A stretch of DNA of 64,000 nucleotides, taken from contig JAKQLB010000283.1 in assembly GCA_029567375.1 (NCBI GenBank), forward strand, positions 1 through 64,000. Direction: 5' to 3'. The DNA is from Bacteroidota bacterium (GTDB lineage: Bacteria > Bacteroidota > Bacteroidia > Bacteroidales > UBA932). Below the pieces are notes generated by a model. The model did not search any database. It saw only the letters and a program-made list of their open reading frames with translations, and was not told the origin of the DNA. The position numbers and the translations under genes were made by a program. Of the stretch, positions 43,468 through 52,325 are shown piece by piece; the stretch's first letter is position 1, and each line of letters opens with the position of its first letter.

Positions 43468-44139
43468 CTATATTTTATTAGTTCTCTTTTGTAAATTCCA
43501 TAAGCATTCTGTTGCAAGTTTACAATTATTACAATCTGGATTTCGAGATTTGCAAATTTTTTCAGCAAAATCTAATAATCCATAGGAATATTCCACATAT
43601 TTTTCTTCTGGGACACTATTCCGAGCGATAGAAATGAATGACTTTTTACGCCTAATCTCAGGATGTATTTCTATTCCATTAAATCGCCCTACTACCCGAA
43701 TAACATTAGTATCAATGATAGTATCTCGGATGTTATACCCAAAAAGACGGATTGCAGATTCGATATAGGGTCCGATTCCAGGAACGGATAGAAGATCCTT
43801 GCGTTCAAATGGTATTTGTCCATTATAATACTCATTTATGTATCGGAGGCCTTTTTGAAAATAATCCAATCGAATTGACCGCCCAAGGGGATACATTATA
43901 GGTATCGCTCGATTGAAATCGGCAAATAATGATATCGTATCTGGAAATTTTTCTATCAATTGTTGATAAACTGGGACTACTTGATCGGCACGAGTGCGCT
44001 GGAGTAAAATTTCAGAAATATATACTTTAAACGGATTTCGGTCTATTCTCCATGGATATATTCGTCCTTCTAACAAGTAAAATCGTATAAGATTTTTCTG
44101 AAAAATAATAAGAGAATCGGTATTCATTATGTTATTCAT
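43468..44139 (-). CDS. T:G-mismatch DNA glycosylase (Mig.MthI-like, HhH-GPD family)
   Basis: About 223 residues from the ATG at 44139. Helix-hairpin-helix segment LLSVPGIGPYIESAIRLFGY carries a tyrosine where EndoIII has its catalytic lysine; the catalytic aspartate is in IIDTNVIRVVGRFNG. A four-cysteine cluster CKSRNPDCNNCKLATEC (C-x6-C-x2-C-x5-C) binds 4Fe-4S. That tyrosine substitution is known from the methanogen enzyme Mig.MthI, which removes T from T:G mismatches made when 5-methylcytosine deaminates. It overlaps the DUF3883 gene (8 bases) and lies in the methyltransferase operon, so its job is protecting methylated sites. Confidence 0.85.
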   Translation of the reverse strand: MNNIMNTDSLIIFQKNLIRFYLLEGRIYPWRIDRNPFKVYISEILLQRTRADQVVPVYQQLIEKFPDTISLFADFNRAIPIMYPLGRSIRLDYFQKGLRYINEYYNGQIPFERKDLLSVPGIGPYIESAIRLFGYNIRDTIIDTNVIRVVGRFNGIEIHPEIRRKKSFISIARNSVPEEKYVEYSYGLLDFAEKICKSRNPDCNNCKLATECLWNLQKRTNKI

Positions 44140-45289
44140 TTTCGTTAAAATATTGGGTATCATTGGTATTCTGAATTGACAATGAGACTTCGTTCCCGAA
44201 AGATATTATTCGGGGCTTTACTGATATACTATCAGACGTTACTCCCTTAGGAAGCTGTTCCAGTATTTCCAGGATTTTCTCTGAAAATTTTTTTAAATCA
44301 GATGCTATCCGAAGATTGCCCGAATTTTCGGTAACATTGTAGACTCGGAAAAGATCATACTTGCCATTATGGTCTCTCATTGTTAGAAGTTCATTAAAAG
44401 AAATATGAAGAGCCTGCTCAAAGTCATATTCAGTTGTTTTGACATCAATCAGGACTTTTATGTTGTCTTTATCCCATATTATGAAATCATAGGGTGAGAC
44501 TGCGTTATCTCTTGAGGCCCATTCGTAATCGCTTATGATGCTATTGGTTTTTTGTTTCGTTAAATAAACATCAACTAGTTCCTCGCCTTTTCGACCGATC
44601 TTTGCGGCTTTTTGCCATGCCCTTTCCAGGGCATCCGGATCGCGGACTGTACTGTATGAAGGACGACGGGCTAAAATTTTAATTCCTTGAATGCCACCCT
44701 GGGCTGCATCTTCAATAGCTTCGTCAAGAATTAATTCAAAAATGGGGTGCTGGGGATTGATTTCAGGTTTTATTTGAGCAACAATTTCCTCTAATTCGGA
44801 AATTGATAATAATTTCATAGATTTTTCAACCATAAAGTTTTGAAAATGACCGTGTAAACCAACATCATCTGGAAAATTTAATCCGATCAGGATTATTTTA
44901 CAGAGGTTTGGGTAAGTTTCTGAACCATCGAATTCCATCACAGCAAAATCGCCGGGGATAAGAGATTTAAATCTATCCGGTGCATCGTCTTGTTCATGGA
45001 TTAATTCGCCATCTAGTCTCCAATTTTTATAGTTTTCACCTTTGATAATTTTCCGGGTTAATGAATATACATTATATCTAATGCCAGGGCCATAAAATTC
45101 CAGAGTAATTGGTATACGGTTTCTATTATTTTCTGCAACAGTCTCGAGGAATGGATACATTTTTTCAATGAAAACATCAGCATTTAGATTGATGGCTTTT
45201 TGTTTCCCCGCCGGATTATTCCGGTAATGATATTCAAAAAAAGTCAGATCTGAAGCAGTTAGTTTTTTTATTGCTAATTTCTTTGACAT
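44132..45289 (-). CDS. DUF3883 nuclease-like protein, probable restriction component
   Basis: 385 residues. N-terminal half unknown, with RIPITLEFYGPGIRYNVYS. The C-terminal DUF3883 domain (about residues 225-330) has AAKIGRKGEELVDVYLTKQK, YDFIIWDKDNIKVLIDVKTT and EQALHISFNELLTM; the D-x-K with upstream acids resembles a PD-(D/E)XK nuclease. The family is common in restriction and defence operons. It lies between a 5-methylcytosine methyltransferase and a mismatch glycosylase on the same strand, so it is the likely nuclease of that system. Target sequence unknown. Confidence 0.8.
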   Translation of the reverse strand: MSKKLAIKKLTASDLTFFEYHYRNNPAGKQKAINLNADVFIEKMYPFLETVAENNRNRIPITLEFYGPGIRYNVYSLTRKIIKGENYKNWRLDGELIHEQDDAPDRFKSLIPGDFAVMEFDGSETYPNLCKIILIGLNFPDDVGLHGHFQNFMVEKSMKLLSISELEEIVAQIKPEINPQHPIFELILDEAIEDAAQGGIQGIKILARRPSYSTVRDPDALERAWQKAAKIGRKGEELVDVYLTKQKTNSIISDYEWASRDNAVSPYDFIIWDKDNIKVLIDVKTTEYDFEQALHISFNELLTMRDHNGKYDLFRVYNVTENSGNLRIASDLKKFSEKILEILEQLPKGVTSDSISVKPRIISFGNEVSLSIQNTNDTQYFNENE

Positions 45290-45313
45290 TCTTCTCCCCC
45301 TAACCCTTCGATT

Positions 45314-46807
45314 TTAATTCTTTCTCCTGATAGATTTATAAAGCGTGATTGCAATAGCCCGGGCCAATAAAGGTGGTACTGCATTGCCTATCTGGCGAAA
45401 TGCAGAATTCATTGCACCACAAAACTTGAAGCCATCGGGGAATGATTGCAATCTTGCCGCTTCTCTGACTGATATTGTCCTTGCTTGAGAACTATCATAA
45501 TGGATATGAGAATAACCGTCTTTCCCTAGATGAGCCATTAAAGTTCGGGCGGGCTGATTGGCCTCCATCTTTCTCCATTTATTTGGGAATTTTCCTGGAT
45601 CATATGGTGGAACGGTAGCTCGTTTAAGATTTTCATATTCGATCGTCCCCTCAACCAGGATAATACCGGATTTTTTCAATGTTGATAGTTTTTCTTTAAA
45701 CATTTCATTAGCAGTCTGATATGCCTCGGGGTATTGATCGCCAGGTTGCATCGACCTGAATATCTCATAATCTCTGGGTAAATATCTGATAACATGATCA
45801 ACGATTCCCTCACTGTTTTCAAATCCCGGCCAATTTCTCATAGCAAAAGAATATTGAGATAAACTAACATTATCTGGATAAGGAACGAAATTATCAAGTC
45901 TTCTTACACCACGCTTCAATTTACCCTCAAGATGGTCAAATATTTTTGGTAAATCGCCAATTGCTTCTTCAGCTGTTATTGCGGGGGTCAAATCATTGGT
46001 GGCTTCTGGGGGCGGAACCCAGCAATTAGGGTCTTCTCTATCTGAAAACGATTTGAAAGTCGTTTGATTGGAACATAAACGGGTATTAGTTTTTAAAGCA
46101 ACTTTTCGCGCATTATCATAACCATTGGGCAATTCCATCCAGTGTGTCGGTTTTGGAAATTCAGGGATAGATTTAAGATCTTTTGCTAATGCGATAAGAA
46201 AGAAACGCTCTCGCATTTCCGGGACACCATAATAAACTGCATTTAATGTTGAATATTTGCAAATGTACCCTTTAGTTTTAAGCACATCGCATATTTCTCC
46301 GGCTAAATTTTGTCCACCAAAATTCAAAATATCGATAACGTTTTCCATTATCAGTGCCAATGGATGCAATTCATCGACAAATCTTAGATATTGAAGCGAT
46401 AGTCCCGCCCTGGGGTCATGCTTAAAGGCTTCAGGATGTTCAGCCACTTCTCTCAACTTGGCACGACCCACACGGGCGAATGCCTGACAGGGGGGACCTC
46501 CAACAATAACATCAACGAGAGACTCGGAATCTTCCCCGGGATATAATTCATTAATAAAATCGGTAGGAGACAGTTCAGTAATATCCCTGGCTTTTGAAAA
46601 AACATCATTATTGTTTCCAGGATGAAAATTCTGGGCATAAGTGCAGGCAGCTTCGGGATTATTCTCTATTCCCCCCAGGATCTCAAAACCTGAACTAAAG
46701 AATCCAAGAGATAACCCCCCGCAACCAGCAAAAAGATCTATAACGCGAGGACTTCCGTCACGATTAATCCTTTGGATCTTTTTCTTTCTCATTAACTTTG
46801 GATTCAT
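45314..46807 (-). CDS. DNA (cytosine-5)-methyltransferase
   Basis: 497 residues. Motif I PRVIDLFAGCGGLSLGFFSS at about 20-39, motif IV VIVGGPPCQAFARVGRAK with the catalytic cysteine, motif VI ALIMENVIDIL, motif VIII MRERFFLIAL, and motif X FRQIGNAVPPLLARAIA at the end. Target-recognition part lies between VIII and IX. It adds a methyl group to C5 of cytosine within an unknown site. First of three minus-strand genes (24 bases to DUF3883), so a restriction-modification-repair operon. ATG at 46807; ATG at 46792 is a possible later start. Confidence 0.95.
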   Translation of the reverse strand: MNPKLMRKKKIQRINRDGSPRVIDLFAGCGGLSLGFFSSGFEILGGIENNPEAACTYAQNFHPGNNNDVFSKARDITELSPTDFINELYPGEDSESLVDVIVGGPPCQAFARVGRAKLREVAEHPEAFKHDPRAGLSLQYLRFVDELHPLALIMENVIDILNFGGQNLAGEICDVLKTKGYICKYSTLNAVYYGVPEMRERFFLIALAKDLKSIPEFPKPTHWMELPNGYDNARKVALKTNTRLCSNQTTFKSFSDREDPNCWVPPPEATNDLTPAITAEEAIGDLPKIFDHLEGKLKRGVRRLDNFVPYPDNVSLSQYSFAMRNWPGFENSEGIVDHVIRYLPRDYEIFRSMQPGDQYPEAYQTANEMFKEKLSTLKKSGIILVEGTIEYENLKRATVPPYDPGKFPNKWRKMEANQPARTLMAHLGKDGYSHIHYDSSQARTISVREAARLQSFPDGFKFCGAMNSAFRQIGNAVPPLLARAIAITLYKSIRRKN

Positions 46808-47067
46808 CCTAATTCCTGTTGTTCAGATGTTTTAATTATCAAATGTCAAGGGAAATTTAATTAGATATATGATTTACTTTAAAATTTTTAATAATATTTA
46901 TCTGTGGAGTGCGAAACTGTGATTTTCTGGAATATTTTCTTTGATTTTCCTCAACCACATCTCTAACCGTAAATGTTCATTATTGTGACTAATGAGAATC
47001 AATACGACTAATAATAAAATTGAAAAAATTTAACGCCTTCCTTTACAAACCTCGTTTCACTTGTGAT
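46808..47067. promoter_or_regulatory. Divergent AT-rich promoter region
   Basis: The 260 bases between the methyltransferase operon (minus) and the three-gene GHKL operon (plus) are about 75% A+T, contain several TATA-like runs (TTTAATTAGATATATG, AATATTTATC) and no open frame. Both operons probably start here, which would allow joint control. Confidence 0.45.
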
Positions 47068-49014
47068 ATGATGACTGTTGCTCCAATTTGGAAGTTCTCA
47101 AAAAAGGTTAAAAGTGAAAAGAATGTTGGATTTGGATTTGAGTCTTACTTTAATACCGAAGATTTAGGTGGTTACACCACCACTGCATTGGTGCGAGAGA
47201 TAGTTCAAAATTCTCTTGATGCTAAACTTGATGAAAATAAGCCAGTGAGGATTAGATTCTTTTTATCAGGTCATTCAAATGCAGTACCTGTAAAGGAGTA
47301 TAATTTTTTATTAAGCGGTTTGTTGGATCATATTGAAGTAGTAAAAAATTCATTCCCAACACTTCCTGATTTTCAAAGTCCTATGTCCTTCTTGCTAATT
47401 GAGGATTTCAACACCAGAGGATTAGAAGGTGACACTCATGTATCAGATGAAGAGGGAGCTCACGCGGATCAAAACGGTAATAGTTTCTATTATTTTTGGA
47501 GAAATTGGGGGATATCTGGAAAACAGGAAGGTTCTCGTGGACAATGGGGAATGGGAAAAACAGTTTTCCCAAAGTCCTCAAAAATGCGGACTTTCTTTGG
47601 ATTAACAGTTAGAAAACAAGACTGCATACCGTTATTAATGGGCCAAATAGTATTAAAACAACATAAACTATTAGAATTTAATTATTCATTGTTTGGGGAC
47701 TTTGGAATCTTTTCTGATAAGGATGACGAATTTTTTGTCCTTCCTATAGATGAAGAGAATTACATTGATAGATTTTCTCAGACTTTTAATTTAGATCGCA
47801 GGGATGAACCCGGTCTTTCTATTATAATACCCTATCCTGATGAGGACATTTGTTGTGAAACCCTCGTGATTGAATCGATAATGCAATTTTTTTACGCTAT
47901 TCAGCAAGGAATTTTAGAGATATCTATTGAACACGAAAATAAAAATTACATTATAAATAAAGATTCGCTGATAGAGATTATTTCAAATTTTAATGATAAT
48001 GAAGAATTGATTAAGGAACGAGTATCTAAAGAAAAATTACTGAAAATGGTTGATTTTACCAGGAAAGCCCTATCTATTGAGGAATCGTCGATTATTCCTT
48101 TGTATGCATTAAATCATGATAAAAAACCCGATTGGAAAAAAATGGAAATTCTTCCTGAAAATCTCGAATCATGGCAAAGGAGATTTGAGACCTCCGAAAT
48201 TATGGGCTTTAAAATTTGTCTTTTCGTTAAGAAGCTCCAAGAAAAATTGGCCAAACAAAGTTATTTTACCATTTTTCTAAATTATGATCCTAATTTTAAT
48301 GGAACCGAGCATTTTTTTATAAGAAATGGAATTATCATTCCTAAAGCCGGGAATTTTGGAAGAATAGGTATGAGAGCACTGGTTCTTATAAATGATGCTC
48401 CTCTTTCAACGTTCCTGGGTGATGCAGAAAATCCTGCACACACACAATGGCAACAAAATTCAGAAAAATTTAAAGGTCAATATGAATATGGACCGTCGAC
48501 ATTATCATTTATTAAAGGATCATTGAATGAATTATATTATAAATTAAATAAACCAAGAGATCAGGATGAACCGAATTTATTAATAGATATTTTCTCCATT
48601 GAACCAGATTCACCCCTTAACCAAACGGAGAGAAAAAGTGATAAAGATAAGAAAGGGGATAGAACGACCAGAAAGGAAAAACTCGATATTAAAAGTAAAA
48701 CACGATTATTTGATATTTCCTCTACAGAACTAGGTAGCTTAAAGATTAAAAATAAAGATGGTAGTTCTTTTAAAAATAAAAAATTGGAAATCACATTTGC
48801 CTATGATACCAGGATAGGTAATCCCTTTTCCCATTATCGCTCCCACGATTTTGATTTGAGTTCTTCATCAATTTCAATTCATTGTTATGGGGGTAAAATA
48901 CTCAACAAGTATTTAAAAAAATTAGAAGTCGAGATTCATGATGATTCATTTGAAATTCTAGCCAATGGTTTTGATTTTCACAGGGATTTAAAAGTAAGAG
49001 TTCGGGAGGTGTGA
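47068..49014 (+). CDS. GHKL-type ATPase, first gene of a three-gene operon
   Basis: 648 residues from ATG at 47068; a TTG at 47020 is in frame but would add a poorly conserved head. The head carries FGFESYFNTEDLGGYTT, the N box LVREIVQNSLDAK (42-54), a G1-like LLIEDFNTRGLEGD and the glycine-rich RGQWGMGKTVFP (157-168). These match the Hsp90/MutL-like ATP fold with a variant G1. Following parts contain strand-rich segments and a Lys-rich insert (DKDKKGDRTTRKEKLDIKS) near 550 before a C-terminal beta domain. Genes 49016 and 49789 follow with 1 and -4 base spacing, so it functions with them. Confidence 0.75.
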   Translation: MMTVAPIWKFSKKVKSEKNVGFGFESYFNTEDLGGYTTTALVREIVQNSLDAKLDENKPVRIRFFLSGHSNAVPVKEYNFLLSGLLDHIEVVKNSFPTLPDFQSPMSFLLIEDFNTRGLEGDTHVSDEEGAHADQNGNSFYYFWRNWGISGKQEGSRGQWGMGKTVFPKSSKMRTFFGLTVRKQDCIPLLMGQIVLKQHKLLEFNYSLFGDFGIFSDKDDEFFVLPIDEENYIDRFSQTFNLDRRDEPGLSIIIPYPDEDICCETLVIESIMQFFYAIQQGILEISIEHENKNYIINKDSLIEIISNFNDNEELIKERVSKEKLLKMVDFTRKALSIEESSIIPLYALNHDKKPDWKKMEILPENLESWQRRFETSEIMGFKICLFVKKLQEKLAKQSYFTIFLNYDPNFNGTEHFFIRNGIIIPKAGNFGRIGMRALVLINDAPLSTFLGDAENPAHTQWQQNSEKFKGQYEYGPSTLSFIKGSLNELYYKLNKPRDQDEPNLLIDIFSIEPDSPLNQTERKSDKDKKGDRTTRKEKLDIKSKTRLFDISSTELGSLKIKNKDGSSFKNKKLEITFAYDTRIGNPFSHYRSHDFDLSSSSISIHCYGGKILNKYLKKLEVEIHDDSFEILANGFDFHRDLKVRVREV

Positions 49015-49015
49015 T

Positions 49016-49792
49016 ATGATCAGGAATATTAACTATACTGGACGGAGACATATAACAAATAGAAATGTAGATATACGTATTTCAAAATCTAAAGACAATA
49101 TTCCTGATTTTAATGCAACATTTGATTTTAATGATTTGGATGTTCCTAAAGATTCCTTGATATTCTTAGAAGCATACGACAGGTATTCATTAATGAGATT
49201 CGAATGTGGGACTGTTGGTAATCCCTCTTCTATGAATAATGTAAAATTAGATAAAATTCAGAACCGAGACGCAATCAATTTTCGGATAAAAATTGTAGAT
49301 ATTAAAGATAAACATGGATTATTACTTGCCGAATCTGATAAAATAATTAGCAGAGATAAATGGCCTCCCGAAAGCCTTCTGCGAGTTAGACTTCGTGATA
49401 TCGGGAATCAAATATGGTTATTAGATTATGACCCAATTCATGGTCCAATATTAGTTCTAAATTCAAATCTAACTAATGTTGGGATTAAAGAATTTGCTCA
49501 ACACGATCATTTATTCCAAAGTCTTGTGTTACCAAGTATCCTCAGGGAAATTTTGACAAGAATAGTAGTCATTGAACAAAATCTTGATGAGGAAGGCCCC
49601 GATTGGCAAAACAAATGGATGAAGTATATTACCCAAAAAATGGGAATTTCTGATCCTCCTGAATTCAGCAGAGACGATAATAATATTGCGGATATTGATT
49701 CGTGGATAAATGAGATAGCAATTCCCTCATTTTGTCAATATTTTGGATTTTTAGGTAAATTTGAACAAAAAATGACGGAGCTGTCCCAATGA
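49016..49792 (+). CDS. Unknown protein, second gene of the GHKL operon
   Basis: 258 residues. The N-terminal half predicts beta strands with DVPKDSLIFLEAYDRYSLMR and FECGTVGNPSSM, resembling a binding sandwich; the C-terminal half is helical with VLPSILREILTRIVVIEQNL and DEEGPDWQNKWMKYITQKMG. No family, motif or membrane segment is visible. It starts one base after the ATPase stop and overlaps the next gene by four bases, so it is a strict operon member and probably binds the ATPase. Confidence 0.65.
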   Translation: MIRNINYTGRRHITNRNVDIRISKSKDNIPDFNATFDFNDLDVPKDSLIFLEAYDRYSLMRFECGTVGNPSSMNNVKLDKIQNRDAINFRIKIVDIKDKHGLLLAESDKIISRDKWPPESLLRVRLRDIGNQIWLLDYDPIHGPILVLNSNLTNVGIKEFAQHDHLFQSLVLPSILREILTRIVVIEQNLDEEGPDWQNKWMKYITQKMGISDPPEFSRDDNNIADIDSWINEIAIPSFCQYFGFLGKFEQKMTELSQ

Positions 49793-50514
49793 AAACAAAA
49801 CTTCGGGAATTTACTGATAAAGGATTAACCCTATTTCGGGAAGAGTTGAACCTTCTAAAAAACAATCCTCAGTCCGATTTAAGTAATGATTTGATAACGA
49901 ATCCGGAAATAACAAATATTATTTCAGAATCTATCGAATTGGAATTAAAGCGCTTTAATTCAAAATTTGAAATTGCAAAATATTTGTATGAAACACTCGA
50001 GCCAATACAACTCGATAAGAAATATTATAATTACCGGATGTGGTCCTGGTTGAGTGCATTTTATTTCGATTCTATATGTCCCAGGGATAAAAGTGGAAAC
50101 AGGCTTGTTAAACAAGAAGCAAAATATCTTTTTCTACCAGGCTGGCATATTTATCGGCATCTTTTAGCTGGACCCGTACAGATATACGCTTCGTATAAAG
50201 ATTCTCCACCAAATATCCTCTTATATGGCTCTCCTGATTCCCATTCAGATTTTATGGAACAGATAGGCGGAAGGATCGAGATTGCATCACGACGTAATGT
50301 AGTGAAAAGTGCAGATATTCTATATTGGGATGAGTCAAGATCTGCCCCTAAAAAAGGATCGACTAATCGAACTAAAGGTGGTACATTGAGGAGATTTATT
50401 GATATTATTTATCAATTTGATATCACATACGATTTTGGGACACTCTCTGAAAAAGAAATTATTAATCTATTACCGCTGGAGTTTAAAAGGTTCAAATATT
50501 CATCTAGAAAATAA
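49789..50514 (+). CDS. Unknown protein, third gene of the GHKL operon
   Basis: 241 residues with helical head (LREFTDKGLTLFREELNLLK) and a conserved-looking centre: YYNYRMWSWLSAFYFDSICP, LFLPGWHIYRHLLAGPVQIY, then a tail with RRFIDIIYQFDITYDFG. The W-x-W and D-S-x-C residues could be structural. No catalytic pattern can be claimed; the layout recalls DUF6339-type proteins (from memory, unverified). The start overlaps the previous stop (ATGA). Probably the effector or adaptor of the system. Confidence 0.6.
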   Translation: MKTKLREFTDKGLTLFREELNLLKNNPQSDLSNDLITNPEITNIISESIELELKRFNSKFEIAKYLYETLEPIQLDKKYYNYRMWSWLSAFYFDSICPRDKSGNRLVKQEAKYLFLPGWHIYRHLLAGPVQIYASYKDSPPNILLYGSPDSHSDFMEQIGGRIEIASRRNVVKSADILYWDESRSAPKKGSTNRTKGGTLRRFIDIIYQFDITYDFGTLSEKEIINLLPLEFKRFKYSSRK

Positions 50515-50519
50515 AATAA

Positions 50520-50713
50520 AATATTATGTTGGGATTATCTCCCTTCCCACCTCCCTTCGCCAACCCATACTCAATCTCATAGTATGCGGTCTGTATTGAG
50601 ATGAATTAGTTCATCTTCTTCTCGTCCTCTGCATTCGCAATCTGCCGAAGAAGGGATGCCTGCTCTTCTGGGGTATGACCTACGGTCACCCACCGCTTGG
50701 TCTCATCGTTCAT
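50520..50713 (-). pseudogene. 3' remnant of a paralogue of the gene at 50954
   Basis: Minus-strand frame opens MNDETKRWVTVGHTPEEQAS and LLRQIANAEDEKKM, ends in a stop, and a neighbouring frame continues YYEIEYGLAKGGGKG. The neighbour at 50954 ends with MNDETKSWVLAQHDSPNQVS, LLNQIEDAEV and FYEIEYGLMKGSGTGK. So the last 60 codons of a second copy remain, frameshifted and without head. Confidence 0.8.
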
Positions 50714-50740
50714 CTTACAGCCCGATCAGAAGAGTTATGA

Positions 50741-50957
50741 CGTGCCTGTCCCAGCCTATCAGGACAGGCAGGATATGACAGGTGTTTCCAGAGGGGATAC
50801 TTGCAGAGCATTAGCGGCAATGAGGTGATACAAACCACGAATAAACGGTGGTGGCCGATAAAGACCACCACCGGCACTCCCTACGTGCCTATTTTGAGGA
50901 AAATTACTGGTTAGAGCTGATAAATAAAAGACCCAACGGAAACCATTAGCTCCTTAC
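50741..50957. repeat. Dispersed repeat R1, copy C
   Basis: Begins with the hairpin GCCTGTCC...GGACAGGC, continues with TGAGGTGATACAAACCACGA, a GGTGGT/ACCACC hairpin and ends CCAACGGAAACCATTAGCTC. It touches the stop codon of the gene at 50954, so its right edge starts at that gene's 3' end. Confidence 0.8.
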
Positions 50958-51844
50958 ACAGGTTTCCCGGTCCCGGAACCTTTCATCAGGCCATATTCAA
51001 TCTCGTAGAATCCCCCACCCCGGTCCTGGAACGTCAGGTAATAATGGGTGAGCTCCTTTACCTCTGCGTCCTCGATCTGGTTCAGGAGGGAGACCTGGTT
51101 AGGGGAGTCATGCTGGGCCAGGACCCATGATTTCGTCTCATCGTTCATCTTCCATGAGGGGGAAGGGACGACGATAGGCGGAGTGGTAAGCCTATCGTTT
51201 GTTGATTTGTATAATTCGTTGAGAGACTCTGTCTTTCCCCCGATATAATAAAATTTTAAGAGCAATGGTTTTTCCTTTAATAGAGTGCCTAAGCAAAATA
51301 CCTCCAACGTTTCATTTCCTAGTATAGGTATAACATCCAATAATAGTGTAAAAAGACTCGATGAGATTCCTGTAAAATATTTTTTAGAACAGTAAGATGT
51401 GAATTCTTTGTCCGCGACTTGCCCGGAAATAATACATATATCAGGGTTATCTTTTTTCATGGCTAGCCGAATTTTTGCTGTGCAATAAAAATATGTCGCG
51501 ACAGCGCCATTTTCTGTTAATTTTTTATTCAAATCGCATACGAGGGATTCTTTATCAAATCTTTTAAAAATGATTAATAATTTTTTATGAGGAGGCAAAT
51601 ATTGAATGACTTTTGTTGAATTTGCTCTCTCGTGTTCAAGAGCCCCCTCAACATCTGCCTTTAATCCCAACCAATTTAATAAATCGCCGAGGCTAATATT
51701 AATTCTCGCTGTTACTTTCGATAAAGTTCCTTTTTCTGTTATTCTTTCCTTTTCAATCCAATCAACAGATTTACCATACATTTCATTGATTTTATCCTCT
51801 TGAAAATACCAAGTATCTCCTAATAGAGCCGTTTCTTCAAACAT
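50954..51844 (-). CDS. Unknown protein paired with a dual-specificity phosphatase
   Basis: 296 residues, cytosolic. Parts of note: head MFEETALLGDTWYFQEDKIN, a middle with VATYFYCTAKIRLAMKKDNP and PDICIISGQVADKEFTSYCS, and the conserved end WKMNDETKSWVLAQHDSPNQ plus YLTFQDRGGGFYEIEYGL. Its ATG overlaps the phosphatase stop by 8 bases, so the two are co-translated. The DUF6414-type comparison from memory is unverified. Function unknown; a broken relative of its tail lies at 50520-50713. Confidence 0.65.
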   Translation of the reverse strand: MFEETALLGDTWYFQEDKINEMYGKSVDWIEKERITEKGTLSKVTARINISLGDLLNWLGLKADVEGALEHERANSTKVIQYLPPHKKLLIIFKRFDKESLVCDLNKKLTENGAVATYFYCTAKIRLAMKKDNPDICIISGQVADKEFTSYCSKKYFTGISSSLFTLLLDVIPILGNETLEVFCLGTLLKEKPLLLKFYYIGGKTESLNELYKSTNDRLTTPPIVVPSPSWKMNDETKSWVLAQHDSPNQVSLLNQIEDAEVKELTHYYLTFQDRGGGFYEIEYGLMKGSGTGKPV

Positions 51845-52319
51845 CTAAACTCCCTTGCTTTTTCTGTTCCATTGCATAATAATCCAAGATTCGTCTCTGG
51901 TCCTCTGTTTCGATAATACCTTTATAAGGAATTCCGGTATTTTGAGTTATTCGGTTCCGAATCTCTTGCACCGCGTTCTCTGGACTCTCACCTAAATGGA
52001 TAAGATGACTAGCAAGCACTGTACCACTCCGACCAGCGACAAAACAGTGCACCAAGACAGGCTTCCCTTCCTCTTTTTTCTTATCGATGAATGTGTTGAT
52101 CTGGATTAATTGCTCTAATGTCGGTGCGGTAAAATCTTTGACGGTAATTTCGAGGTAATCAAAATTCTTCTTCTGAATTATCGTTAAGTCAAAATTTGAT
52201 CGTTTTTCCATCGAAACTATAGCTCTTATTCCTTTTGTATATATTTCGTCAAGATCCCCTACGAAAGGATAGAAGGAGTGTGCGAGAATCCCCTCGATAA
52301 TCCACGTAACATGAATCAT
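51837..52319 (-). CDS. Dual-specificity protein phosphatase
   Basis: About 160 residues from ATG at 52319. Cysteine-phosphatase P-loop PVLVHCFVAGRSGTVLASHL (H-C-x5-R-S) near residues 87-106; the general acid aspartate is probably in VKDFTAP near 65. This is a dual-specificity or tyrosine-like phosphatase that removes phosphate from Ser/Thr/Tyr or from nucleotides and lipids. The next gene overlaps by 8 bases and may be its target or adaptor. The start at GTG 52325 is also possible. Confidence 0.85.
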   Translation of the reverse strand: MIHVTWIIEGILAHSFYPFVGDLDEIYTKGIRAIVSMEKRSNFDLTIIQKKNFDYLEITVKDFTAPTLEQLIQINTFIDKKKEEGKPVLVHCFVAGRSGTVLASHLIHLGESPENAVQEIRNRITQNTGIPYKGIIETEDQRRILDYYAMEQKKQGSLDV

Positions 52320-52325
52320 AACCAC

